Assembly: GCF_910592395.1 (NCBI RefSeq)
Contig: NC_088323.1
Coordinates: forward strand, 8,992,001 to 9,056,000
Reading direction: 5' to 3'
Source: Lineus longissimus
Lineage: Eukaryota > Nemertea > Pilidiophora > Heteronemertea > Lineidae
Length of the DNA: 64,000 bases
Made by a program: the position numbers and the translations under genes. The stretch's first letter is position 1, and each line of letters begins with the position of its first letter. Below are positions 47,601 to 56,588 of this stretch, one piece after another. Under the pieces are notes generated by a model. The model was not told the DNA's origin, did no database searches, and saw only the letters and a program-made list of their open reading frames with translations.

Positions 47601-50600
47601 ACTCCCCTAACGGTGAGCCAAAAACTAATTGAAAAAAAATTGCTGCAACAAGAGCTAGCTGGTACACAACAAGAAATATGACTCGCGCCAAAGTCAATTA
47701 CTCCATAATGTAATTGGTACTTGAGTAGAGGATTTGCAACATCTAATTAAACAAGAATCGCAATATGATCCGTGATCGATGAGATACCATTTTTCGTACA
47801 TATGGGATAAAACATCTCCCGGTTTATGATAATTTGCATTTTTCTAAGCTTATTGTATTAACTCACTCACTCACCACTTTTAAATTGATCTCCTCAACGT
47901 CGAAACTCATATCATAAAAAACACCTTGTCTCCTTTTACCATATTTTGACGTAAACAAAGCAGAAAACTCGTAAAACAGGTTCCGTATTCGTGAGTCTCC
48001 AACGAAGACGATCTTGGACGTCCTATTTTGGGATGAAAAGCATCTTCTTGCGTCACTGGTTAAAGATAAAAATACCCCGAATTATTGTTTAAAACGTTTC
48101 AGCGCGGTAACCTATCGCTTATGCGGAGATCACAGCGTTACCATTGATGAGCGTGTCATGCAGGCTTAGCCAGATGGCGTCGACTTTAGAAATAATCACC
48201 GTTTTGAGACTCAACTTATTCGTTAAAATTGCTTTTATATTTCAATATGAGAGGAGCAAACAACATAAACACTCACAAGTTTTGGTAGCGGCTGATATAC
48301 AGTGAGAATTCAATTAATCGGTGGTCGATTGGAATTTTACAAAGTCCAATATGGGGCCAATATGGGTAAATGGTAAGTTCAACCACTGGTCGATTTATAT
48401 AGCTCCGATTGTTGCAATTGATATAAAGTGTGGGCACAAACGAGGTCCAGGGTTACATGATTTTATGCACTATTTAAGGCCAGGGTTTATTCACCCCTCC
48501 ATTCTAAAAGTCCGAACATGTTGAGATATAACCTTGTGATTTTGATGGTGTTGGTGGTTTTATTGCCACGTCTTATAAATTATGTCTTGCCAAGGCATTC
48601 CAAAATTGACGACGAGAAAATGTTGCAGAAAACCACGTGAACACCCTCTACAACTTTAATGAGACTTTTGCTCAGCTTGACTTCCCTCATATGTATATGG
48701 CAGAGGTAAAAGGGAAAGTCTATGTCAACGCCTGGTGTCCGAGAGGGAATGCTTAGCTCAAGTGTACCATGGGACTTGCTATCGGATCTAATGGGGAGAA
48801 GCCACCGGTCCATAGTGTTCAGGGAATCAGGTTTTCTCCGTCAAATTCGTGCTCTAAATGACATTCCAGCAAACGTACGCGTAACCTCATCACGATCTGG
48901 ATGGGAAAACACATACTCTTTACAACACTGGTTGCGACACGTCTTCTTCCCGTATAGTGTCGAATAGAACCCAACCGACATCTTGATTCTTGTGGATAGG
49001 TTCCGTCCTCATCATGCAGATGAGTTCTGCGAACCACTTGTTGAAGCTGTAATTCTGCTGGATGATATCCCAGCTAAGTGTACTTCTTTGGTACAGCCTC
49101 TGGACCTTACAATAATGAGAGGTTTGAAAGCCCTAATAAGAAGGTACTGGAAACAATAGAAGATAGAAAATACTGACAATGACGGGAACTGTGATCAAAT
49201 ATCATTACAGTCATTGTTAGTCGAGAGTGGGATGCAGTGCCCCCGGAATCTGCGGCCTAGGCTTCTCGATCAAGTAGCCGGGTTGACACCTGAGTCCGAT
49301 GGACATTACCGTGATGCAAACGCAGATGAGTTACTTTGGGGGTTCGACGAACTGTCCGACAATGAAATGGGGAACAATGATGTTAATTTTGAAGAACATT
49401 GACAGTAGAAACACGGTTTCGTTATATCATATGCTTGATACACCACGGAAAGAATCAATATTTTTGAAAATGTCTGTTGTGTTATTACATTTTATTAGTC
49501 AGGATTGTACGGTAAGATTTCTTTAGGCTCATACCGTACAAGGAGTGTGAATTACCCTTCCCACTGCTTTGAAAAGTGATCTGAGTCGTTGTGCCAATAG
49601 CGCACATTCAAAAATAGAGTCAAGAATTTTTGACAAAATGACACCATGTGGTGAGAAAACAGACTGGTGTCAAATTCCATGTATTTTGTGGAAGTTTTTT
49701 TACTGGCTATGCAGAACTTTACCAGACTACCAAAAAGGCCTTAAATGCATAATAACTTTCCTTAGAACTTGTTCACCACCAAACACTACTGCAATGCAAG
49801 GCAAGTGTTTGCTTACAAACAGAGGTATACGATGCTGTACCAAAGTGTACACTGATGTACACAAAATATATTTTTGATCGCATCAACGATTTTAAATATC
49901 TTTTTTACACTTGATGTAAAGAAGAAAAAAATCGCAAAATGTTGAGATTATTTGGTCATGGCACATCATGTGACCAAATTTTCTCAACTTTTTGAGATCA
50001 TTTTCTGTATTGTAGTACTCACTGTGTATATTATTTTGCCGTGCCTGGATCGTTACTTTATTTTTTTGTGTATTGTGTTATTTACCAAAGAGGCGTGCTA
50101 ATAATAAACTGTACCATTGTAAAACTGTTCTTATATTTGAGAAAATGTGTGCGTATTTGTGAGAAAAAATATGCACTAACGCTGAACTGTCTCCATAAAA
50201 AGAGCCTGCGCCATGTTTTAAATGAAAAGGCCAGGGGCCATTGTATTCACCGTATAGATATTTGATGCTTTGGAATTCATCCAGGTTAAGAAACATTGTA
50301 CATGTATAGTATATAGGTCAAACCAAAGTCGGTATGACATGTGATGTATCGTTGCTTGGAGTAAGTACCATAAGAATATCATCAAAAACATGTCAGTAAT
50401 AAACGAGATATTGCACTTTTTACCTATTTTACTTTGGCCTCCTGGTGGCCAAGTTGAGTACCAGATCAGATCGAAAGTCGGTGTCCGAGGTCACATGGCG
50501 TAGGGAGTCATGTGTACCAAATTTCAAGTTCATAGCTTTAGTGGTTAAGAAACGTGCCATAGTTACACTCAAACGACCAATTTACGCCATTTGACCTCTG

Positions 50601-52412
50601 TGACCTTGAAAAGCAGGTCAAATCAAAAACTCATATGATATGTGATGTATCCTTGCAAGGAGAACCTCCCATAATAATGTTATTGAAAACGAATCACTAA
50701 TAAGGGGGTCCTTTGCACAAAGTTTCAAGTCCATAGCCTTAGAGGTTAACAAACGTGCCACAGTTACGCTCAAATAGCCTATTTACGCCATTTGACCTCT
50801 GTGACCTTGACAAGTACGTCAAATAAAAAACCCGTACGATATGTGATGTATCCTTGGTCTGAGTACAAATCACTAATAAGTGAGATATCACACTGTTTAT
50901 GTTTTCAGTTTTGGCCCCCTAGTGGCCAAGTCAAGAATCAGACCGGATCGAAATTCATTGTCAAAGGTCATCTAAACTAGAGGGTCATGCATACAAAGTT
51001 TTGAGTCCATAGCCCTAGCGGTTAAGAAACGTGCTACTGTTTTAGAAATAGGATACGACGACGGACGACGGACGACGGACGACGGACACTGCCGTTTTGT
51101 ATAGACTCCCCTTCGTTGAGCCAAAAAGGAAGCCGGGCCACCGCGCGACTACCTGTAAAAAGCAACTGCCATCAACCTTTACATCCGGGGTCTACTTGAT
51201 TAGCATTAAAAATGGCTGCACTTCTAGACCCTGGATACTCGTGTACGTCATATCCAATCATATCGCTCATCACCGCCAGATACCTTTGACCGGGCACTAC
51301 GTGTCAGCACTGTTTCAACATGACCAAAAACCGTTTGTGGCGACCAAATGATTGTAAAATTGACCAATCATCTCAGGATGTATACAGATGGAAGAGCCTT
51401 ATAATCGAATATGGAAATAAATTATCAAAAGAGATTTTGAAATAACATGTTAAAAGTGCTGGCGCGATTGGGTATTGTAACACGTGCTTGTTCGGTTCTA
51501 TTTTGCTCTGAGTGCCCGAATGGCTCGACTAAATGACGTAATTTGTTTTTGTAGAGTAAATCAATTCTTCATATCAACATTAGCTCATAAAATCATCCGT
51601 GTCCAGGAAGATCTATTAGGCGGCCAATTGATTTCTGATCGCATCAGGGTAAATGGTTATGTAGACTGGAAGTCGCCCTTTTTACCGATTCAATAATGCC
51701 ATGAATATGCCAAGTGTCAAAACATTATTTACATCTTATTTGCATGTCAAACGTTATTCGTTGACCAATCGAATATGTTTTAGCTCAACATGACACCAGG
51801 GGTAGCGCAAGTGACCATACGAGCGCGCAATGACCCCTTGGTAAACGAGGTTGCAACTATACCACCACCCGCCATGTTTTAAATGCCCTCATATATGATA
51901 GACCACCTCCCTTTGTAGGTGGCGCTGTCATTCAACATTTCAGAAGCCGACACGACAACAACTCTCAATGGATTCCAATGTAAGTGCTCGTTCCTGTCCT
52001 CCGACATGTACACGGGCCACAATCGAAGCATTCCCAACGTACATGCAGTGTACAACTTGCGACAGGCCCTGTCCAAAACATGGCACGGCTCCTGAATTGG
52101 TGAGCGACAGCGCCACCTACAAAGGGAGGTGGTATATCATATCAGCGGGCGTTTAAAACATGGCGGACAGTCCTTTAAAACATTGAAGATGGTAGTTGCT
52201 ATAGTCGCACGATGGCGCGGCTTCCTTTTTTTAAAACATGGTGCAGGCTCTTTTTATGGAGACAATTCAGCTTTAATGAATGTAAAGGTGTTTCTAAATT
52301 TTGGTGAGACGTACTAACCTTTTCGAGTAATTATGCATCATACACCCAAAAGGCTGCCACGTTTCCCCATAAAATCTTCCATACTCGAGTAGTCTCCGAC
52401 ACGAGTCGTTCC
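35471..52412 (-). CDS. CASD1: CASD1, N-acetylneuraminate (sialic acid) 9-O-acetyltransferase; 18 exons, first exon not found
   Basis: CASD1 is a Golgi membrane enzyme that moves acetyl from acetyl-CoA to sialic acid. Exons: 52412-52319, 48055-47875, 46332-46213, about 45622-45499, 45099-45009, 44171-44063, 43557-43436, 42601-42531, 42201-42078, 41686-41488, 40956-40837, 40276-40120, 39179-39100, 38880-38776, 37895-37755, 37341-37264, 36582-36490 and 35647-35471 (TAG). All have AG/GT borders and agreeing phases. They encode about 720 residues, against about 800 in vertebrates; the missing part is the short N-terminal cytosolic and anchor segment. The N-terminal half is SGNH-like, with Ser in FVGDSRIRN and the Asp-His pair in RDGIHI. 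The C-terminal half is the multi-pass Cas1p acyltransferase domain (DQTDEWKGWMQL, YHITGAS, SGYGHFSFFW). No lesion is seen, so the gene looks functional. Confidence 0.93.
36490..36582 (-). CDS. CASD1: CASD1 exon: LLRNTFYVIRRKYSAAFAWVG
   Basis: 93 bp, phase 0; acceptor TTTTTCTCCAG, donor GAG/GTAAGT. Ends AFAWVGKISLE, a strongly conserved block before the last helices. Confidence 0.92.
37264..37341 (-). CDS. CASD1: CASD1 exon: CHTKEECNRIHPY
   Basis: 78 bp, phase 0; acceptor TCATTTCAG, donor CCA/GTAAGT. The Cys-flanked luminal loop CHTKEECNRIHPYITFV matches the family. Confidence 0.9.
37755..37895 (-). CDS. CASD1: CASD1 exon: two helices around LTDSEEN
   Basis: 141 bp, phase 0; acceptor GTCATTTCAG, donor TTT/GTAAGT. 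Encodes AIYGMIFAFCCALLKKLKVL and a second helix ending SVFGIF. Confidence 0.9.
38776..38880 (-). CDS. CASD1: CASD1 exon: TEKIFLLPPI / FRLQLDRY
   Basis: 105 bp, phase 0; acceptor ATCTTTCCAG, donor TAC/GTGAGT. VREWMFRLQLDRY corresponds to the family's EWWFRWRLDRY-type segment. Confidence 0.9.
39100..39179 (-). CDS. CASD1: CASD1 exon: single membrane helix
   Basis: 80 bp; acceptor TTTCATTCCAG, donor TCG/GTAAGT. Encodes YVTVKLVILIMAVSGMFLTS. Assigned by phase and position as well as hydrophobicity. Confidence 0.82.
40120..40276 (-). CDS. CASD1: CASD1 exon: MNRSYQHYYFVPLISFWF
   Basis: 157 bp; acceptor AAGTTTTAG, donor AAG/GTAAGC. Two helices; the CFTMNRSYQHYYFVPLISFW block is diagnostic for CASD1. 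Confidence 0.95.
40837..40956 (-). CDS. CASD1: CASD1 exon: IRVLVAAYLFLSGYGHF
   Basis: 120 bp, phase 0 both ends; acceptor TTTATTATAG, donor CAG/GTTGGT. Encodes YMHIRVLVAAYLFLSGYGHF and the following FFWNKG loop. Confidence 0.95.
41488..41686 (-). CDS. CASD1: CASD1 exon: DQTDEWKGWMQL / YHITGAS
   Basis: 199 bp; acceptor TTGTTTCAG, donor AAA/GTAAGT. Holds the most conserved motif of the family, DQTDEWKGWMQLIILIYH, after two hydrophobic helices. Confidence 0.95.
42078..42201 (-). CDS. CASD1: CASD1 exon: KLGLIMMYFFICDR
   Basis: 124 bp; acceptor CTCCATTCAG, donor ACAG/GTAAGA. A charged linker (IHEKPKPKKCDDD) precedes the first helix of the acyltransferase half. Confidence 0.9.
42531..42601 (-). 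CDS. CASD1: CASD1 exon: membrane segment and linker
   Basis: 71 bp; acceptor TTTTTTGCAG, donor AAAG/GTCAGT. Encodes LHFSLMWMYRKICHLL, finishing the first helix. Assigned by phase and place; sequence is weakly conserved. Confidence 0.72.
43436..43557 (-). CDS. CASD1: CASD1 exon: VNVHCNK / GTCCR
   Basis: 122 bp; acceptor TTTTCAAG, donor ATATG/GTAAAA. Encodes IVNVHCNKMGLNTGTCCRG, the Cys-rich end of the luminal domain, and the start of the first membrane helix after it. Confidence 0.85.
44063..44171 (-). CDS. CASD1: CASD1 exon with Asp-His of the SGNH triad
   Basis: 109 bp; acceptor GCTTTTCTAG, donor TTG/GTAGGT. RTRDGIHILARPLNL carries the DxxH pair that completes the catalytic triad in the family. 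Confidence 0.88.
44283..44475 (-). repeat. Possible tRNA-related SINE
   Basis: On the minus strand TGGCCAGCGCGT resembles a polymerase III A box and GGTTTCGAGTCC, about 30 bases later, a B box with one insertion. The spacing is tRNA-like. It lies in a CASD1 intron. No cloverleaf was built, so this is weak. Confidence 0.3.
45009..45099 (-). CDS. CASD1: CASD1 exon: DPVEYYYLSGKY / DRYNDAA
   Basis: 91 bp; acceptor TTGTTTCAG, donor TTTT/GTAAGT. Encodes the DPV...  ITNYWIDRYNDAA segment, matching the family's loop between the SGNH strands. Confidence 0.88.
45499..45622 (-). CDS. CASD1: CASD1 exon: NSTVLEYYRSNLTQIVP
   Basis: Encodes NSTVLEYYRSNLTQIVPYID. The start is uncertain: 45,622 (after CTTTCAG) or 45,601 (after a weak GAG); both keep the phase. 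The donor G/GTTGTT is weak. It holds two NxS/T glycosylation sites (NST, NLT). Confidence 0.8.
46213..46332 (-). CDS. CASD1: CASD1 exon: DFLWRQFPDK / VTGVAIHSI
   Basis: 120 bp, both ends phase 0; acceptor ATTTTCAG, donor ATT/GTGAGT. Encodes RPSLIVTGVAIHSI, the central strand of the esterase-like domain. The longer frame over it is a shadow in another phase. Confidence 0.88.
46515..47625 (+). repeat. Intronic repeat with GGTCA half-site units, copy 1
   Basis: Begins GGCCAGGGCCATTGCGCTCA and ends at a GACGACGGA simple repeat plus CAGACTCCCC and GGTGAGCC. Inside, a 300-bp module is repeated three times; each has ACCTCTGTGACCTTGAAAAG, GGCAATCGGGCAAG-like or GCCATAGTTAC-like text and TTTGGCCCCC. 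It sits in the CASD1 intron between the GDS exon and the next one, or just beside. No protein is encoded. Confidence 0.75.
47875..48055 (-). CDS. CASD1: CASD1 exon with catalytic Ser (GDSRIRN)
   Basis: 181 bp; acceptor TTTAACCAG, donor GTG/GTGAGT. The Ser of the SGNH triad lies in KIVFVGDSRIRNLFYEF. Its first base completes the split codon from the previous exon. Confidence 0.92.
48635..49402 (+). pseudogene. Pogo/Tigger-type transposase relic (DDE_1)
   Basis: Broken plus-strand frames inside a CASD1 intron, opposite to the gene. 48,652-48,700 has YNFNETFAQLDFP; 48,722-48,967 has LNDIPANVRVTSSRSGWENT and LQHWLRHVFFPY; after a stop come ILILVDRFRPHHADEF and DDIPAKCTSLVQPLD, then MRGLKALIRRYW; 49,214-49,402 is an acidic C-terminal tail. 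This order is that of the DDE_1 nuclease of pogo/Tigger/Jerky-like proteins, where the second Asp sits in a VWDSFRAH-like strand and QPLD is followed by the basic helix. The CENP-B-like DNA-binding part was not found. Clearly dead. Confidence 0.7.
49403..50186. other. CASD1 intron, nothing recognised
   Basis: AT-rich. A 102-codon frame at 49,569 has no domain. Confidence 0.4.
50219..51128 (+). repeat. Intronic repeat with GGTCA half-site units, copy 2
   Basis: Same family as 46,515-47,625, same orientation and same ends (AAGGCCAGGGGCCATTG start; GACGACGGAC run, TAGACTCCCC and GAGCCAAAAA end). It has two full half-site modules (50,592 and 50,792). Confidence 0.75.
51873..52163. mobile_element. 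Small palindromic element (about 290 bp)
   Basis: The arms begin CCGCCATGTTTTAAAYGCCC and reach a second matching block, CCACCTCCCTTTGTAGGTGG followed by CGCTGTC, on both sides. The 175-bp centre carries a Cys-rich frame (RSCPPTCTRATIEAFPTYMQ, CTTCDRPCPKH), 62 codons from ATG at 51,968. I do not think that frame is a gene, but it is unusual for a loop. Confidence 0.6.
52319..52412 (-). CDS. CASD1: CASD1 exon: GNDSC / WQPFGCMMH
   Basis: 94 bp, acceptor CTTCCTATCTAG, donor AAAAG/GTTAGT, phase 2 out. Encodes GNDSCRRLLEYGRF and TWQPFGCMMHNYSK, the conserved luminal start of the SGNH half. The Tc1/mariner-type miniature element begins 39 bp beyond the acceptor. Confidence 0.9.
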
Positions 52413-52451
52413 CTAGATAGGAAGATACGAAAATGAAAGAATATACATGTA

Positions 52452-53714
52452 CACCCTTGTCGGAAAGTTTAAGAACACCAGTTTTTTTTACAATTTTCTC
52501 AAAAACTACTGGACCAACTTGAACCAAAGTTTTATCATATCTGGATAAGCTTCTTGGGTATCATTTACAACAGGTTTGGTTTTTATAGTCAATTAGAGGC
52601 ATGTTTTTAAAACGTATTTGTCTGCAGATTTTTCTGCCGTTTTTTTTTTGCAATATCATCTGGACACAATAACCAAAGCAACTTTAAGAACAGTTTGTTG
52701 TTAAAAGATTGTTGCAAAGCAATTTTTTGAGGTTTTTGTCAAAAAATACTCCCAATTGCTATGACTTTTCAGCAAATCTCGAAATGACCCCTCGGACCGA
52801 CTTGCTTACTGGCATTGTCTGTCTGGGAGTTTGGTAACTCGTGTAACTGAACAGTGTCCTACCACAGTGTGTGGGCTGAACAGGTCAGGACAAGGCAATT
52901 GGAACGATTCAAAAGTGTTTTACATGATGGAGTTCTTGTCATACTGAAGAAGTTTTGGTTGCTATACCCAATTCAATCGCAAGCGAACTCATGTCCTGTG
53001 TATTTCGGCAACAAGCTAGGTCACTAAACCCTATGCCCCTGATTGCTGTTCATTGCAGACCATGCCTTTACAGTTAAAAGTAATAATTTGTTCCTGGGCT
53101 TTGGTCATTTTTCAGGCTTAGTTTTAGAAAAAACTTCTTGCCTGTGGTGGATGTTTACAGTAGAAAGAAACAGCACTGCAATTGGCTTGGCCTGTTGTCT
53201 GTGGTGAGGTAATCTGACATGGGTTGAGGCCCTGACCCAAATGCACATCATATTGTCAGATGTGGTCTCGTAATCTGACATGGGGTGAGGATTTGACTGG
53301 AGTGCACATCAATGATTGTGACCAATAACCACTGTAATGATCATTGGGCTAGTGTCAAAAGGTGTCATCTGGGCCAGCAAAATATCATTAAGAAAATGGC
53401 AAAAAACTATATCTTTTTCTTTAAAACCTTTGATCAAACTTACTATTTTTTGCTAGAAATTGCTTTTAGTTAATGTGTTCAGATGATGTTGCAAAAAATG
53501 GCAGAAAAATCTACAGACAAAAAAGTAAAAAAAAAACACATGCCTCTGGAAAAAGGTCCATAACGTTTTTACCCAATTGACTATAAAAAACAAAGCTATT
53601 GTTAATTACACACAATAAGTTTATCCAGATATGATAAAACTTTGGTTCCAGTTGGCCTCCTAGTTTTTGAGAAAATTGTAAAAAAAAGTGTCCTTAAACT
53701 TTCCGACAAGGGTG
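52452..53714. mobile_element. Tc1/mariner-type nonautonomous element
   Basis: TA duplications at 52,450-51 and 53,715-16 flank inverted ends that begin CACCCTTGTCGGAAAGTTTA. The arms match for about 240 bp with small gaps (TTGAGAAAATTGTAAAAAA; AACCAAAGTTTTATCATATC). The centre is noncoding and has a diverged 61-bp direct repeat (53,209 and 53,270, GTAATCTGACATGGG). No transposase remains. Confidence 0.75.
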
Positions 53715-53716
53715 TA

Positions 53717-54812
53717 CATCGTATTCGAAATAAACTATTGAATTAGGCACCGATGCTATTTTTTATGGCAACCTGGAAGATTGCCTAAATGAACCAAAGA
53801 AGCATAATTCACCTTTCCAAATAAGTCTGTGCGTGCACGTTATGGTAACCAAAGCTTCACTTCCATTGATTAATATTGTGTACAGCAATAACGACGCTTT
53901 CAATACGTACGGTAAATGTATGTTTGGAATCCGTGATGAAATGATATTAGCGTTACCACCACACACACTGCCACAAATTGGGCATACTTCACGTTAAAAA
54001 AGCGTTTGGTTGCTTGACACGTAGTCATATCGAAATGAATCACTGCACTGTACCAGGTGCCAACTAAAGCCAACTAAATGTGTGCTTCTGAATGATTATT
54101 TCGACAGCTTGGATTGGTAGATAACTAGAGGACTGTCGGCCTGGGAGCTTCGCTTGATGGATGGCGGAGAGTTATGCTTGATGAATGTGTGAGGATGTTA
54201 TACATACTTTAAGTAATCAAAGCCGTCAAAATGCAGACAAATATCGCTAAATAAAGATATGGCAACACACTGGTTACGTTCCTAAACTAATAATAATCAG
54301 AGTACCTGGCTTTGAATAAGATATTCCGTTGATCAAGTGGTGAATTTAGATGCAGTTTACTTCAAAATATTTCAGGGAATTTAAGGATACGCCATTTTGA
54401 CAGGAAATCACATGACCAATTGACGTCATCTTCGCCTCGGTTCGGGATATCCTGAGGCGGCATTGGATTGTTGACGTTAAAATGTTCCTAACCACATCAA
54501 AATTACAGATAGTATCATGGCTAAAAAGCATCCTGCAATTAGTGCAGAATATTTACAATCCCCCTAGATAAAATTACATCAACAACTCTATGCATCATGC
54601 ACGTGTAGTGAATCAGACTATTTTTACCGGTTAATTTCTTTTTGTTTCGAAATAAATTATCCCAGTTAAAAATCGCCAACACCGTTGTATTTTTACAAGG
54701 ATACTGGGTAAAAGAATAACGAATGGTCATCACTTATCAAGGCGTCCATACCGTTTTTTTTTCCAGTAGGCCGCCCTTGGCAAGCATGCATCTGCCTTGC
54801 TTATTTTACAGT
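53717..54812. other. No gene seen
   Basis: Between the miniature element and the proposed Polinton end. The missing first exon of CASD1 could be here or further right; I did not find it. Confidence 0.4.
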
Positions 54813-55053
54813 AGTATAGTGATGCTAACACACTATCCATTTTGCACATTGTCGGCCATCTTGGATTAGGGTCGTGTACTATAGTACTTGGTTGTTTTGT
54901 GGGGTGGTCGGCCATTTTGTGTTACCATGGCCACGTGCATGTTTGTGCAGGTTGTTCATGGAGGTATTACCTCCATGGGTTGTTCAAAGTCCTTGAGAAA
55001 GCGTTTACTAAACATTCTTGTTTGATGGGAATTTTGAAGGGGTTAAAGAATGT

Positions 55054-55728
55054 TTAGTTTGTTGCGTGGAAGCTTAAGCTTGGGTTTTCACAGGTTTCTG
55101 GTAAGAAATATGTTCTAATGTCAAGGTATACGCCTCCTTTGTACGAATTTATGCTAAAGTAATGTCCTCCTCCTAGATGCAACGATAAAGTTGTTTCATT
55201 TTCTTGTGATGGTGTCTTTGACAGTATTTCATTTATTGAATCCATGGACATGAGCAAATGCAACATTTGCAATTTATTCAATGCGACTCCTTTTTTCGTA
55301 GGCACCCATTTTGTTTCCTGCGAATTATCCTTAATTGAAACTTCCGCATATGACCGAAAATGAAAGAGCAATTGTTCCTTCCATTCCTTGATTTAGAAGA
55401 AACGATCTCTACCCAAATGTATTCTATACGGTAGACAAATCTCCTGCTGCTGACCACCTAGATGTTCTTTTTGTTGCTGCTGCTGCTTTGGCGTCAAGTC
55501 ATTCTTGTTATCGTGATATTCTGGTTTATAATCCACGCCACTGTTACTGACAAATTGAAAGTCTATTTTTCGTTTCAAATTCGCGAGTCTTGGATCAGTC
55601 ATCCCGGTCCCCCTTATTTTCCTCCGGCTTCGAGTCGTTTGACTTGGCACATCAGGCGGTGAGGTTGGCTTTCTCTTTCTCACTTCTGCTGGCGATTCAA
55701 CGATAATTAGATCAGCAGGCGAAGACAT
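55054..55728 (-). pseudogene. PC4-like protein with two PC4 domains, one in-frame stop
   Basis: One frame from ATG at 55,728 to 55,054, interrupted only by a TAA at 55,386-55,388. The N-terminal 80 residues are charged (KRKPTSPPD, TRSRRKIRGTG, a QQQQQ run). Then come two PC4-like folds: domain 1 starts IHLGRDRFF just before the stop and ends KWVPTKKGVALNKLQ; domain 2 has LHLGGGHYFSINSY and GGVYLDIRTYF and lacks the last helix. PC4 (p15) is a coactivator that binds single-stranded DNA and helps polymerase II start; PTKKG is its signature. At the stop, domain 2 has Ser, so one substitution explains it. Function in Polintons is unproven; DNA replication or transcription are possible. Confidence 0.75.
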
Positions 55729-55882
55729 TACGATTGCTCCTGCTCAGCCTATTGAAAACTCTGATGGTGTTTTTTTCCTCGCTCTAATTCCAGTCTGTTC
55801 TCATGCAAAGGCTCTTAAATAATGATCGATCTCTGCGTATTGCACACTTTATCATACTTTAAATTGTTTATTCAAAAACACG

Positions 55883-56588
55883 TCACGGTCTTAGAAACAC
55901 TTCATTGATAATGTCGCCTCTGCGTCCCGAGGTATTTATGATACGTAGGAGATTTGCTTGGACATTGCCCACAGCAGACGATGCTACTATGTCCGAATAT
56001 ACAAAAAATTTGTACCAACCCCTGTCTATATTAATCACACGCGATGAAGTAAACGTTTTCTTCTCCGGCTGTAAAGTGAGATTGTGATCGGTAGCCACAT
56101 CTTCATTATTGAAATATGACACAAACTCACTCTTGTTAAAACCTAAAATCATTGAGAGATCATCTAATTTGACAGCAAAATCTAATCCAAGTATGATGGA
56201 GACTTTCTGAGTGAATTTATTGTATACGAAAGCCACATTTCCTGCATGATCTTTCTTTATTCCATTATTCAAAGCTTTTGTAAGTGCTGTGGGATGTTCA
56301 TATTGTCCTGCATCAATTTCACTCCCAATACACACACCATCGGGTAGGTAATATTTGAACGTTATAAAATGCATTTGGATAGTGAATTTCGGATAAGGCA
56401 CATTCCCATTCACCTTGCAATCTAACCATCTCCCTCAATCTCACCTTAAAATCACTCTGAGTATTCCCGGGATGAATATCCATATTTGAGTTGGTCGGTA
56501 AGGTGAGATAAAAATATTTTCTGTTGGCATACATTTTTGTAGTCTTTTCTTTATCAGTTAATGTGCGAGATCTTTTACATTTACCCAA
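55883..56588 (-). pseudogene. Polinton minor capsid (penton-like) protein, frameshifted
   Basis: Two frames join at about 56,360: 56,588-56,319 with KYFYLTLPTNSNMDIHPGNT and WECALSEIHYPNAFYNV, and 56,413-55,883 with FVYSDIVASSAVGNVQANLL and GRRGDIINEVF. The first block is the characteristic N-terminus of Polinton minor capsid proteins, the second the C-terminal jelly-roll strand before the terminal F. In the family this single-jelly-roll protein forms capsid vertices. The gene is broken by one frameshift and otherwise close to full length. Confidence 0.85.

Larger units (their letters stand above)
50187..52275. repeat. Inverted pair flanking repeat copy 2
   Basis: About 37 bp at 50,187-50,223 (CTCCATAAAAAGAGCCTGCG, CCATGTTTTAAA) are mirrored at 52,226-52,275. 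They bracket repeat copy 2 and the small palindrome below, so they may be ends of a composite element. Confidence 0.5.
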
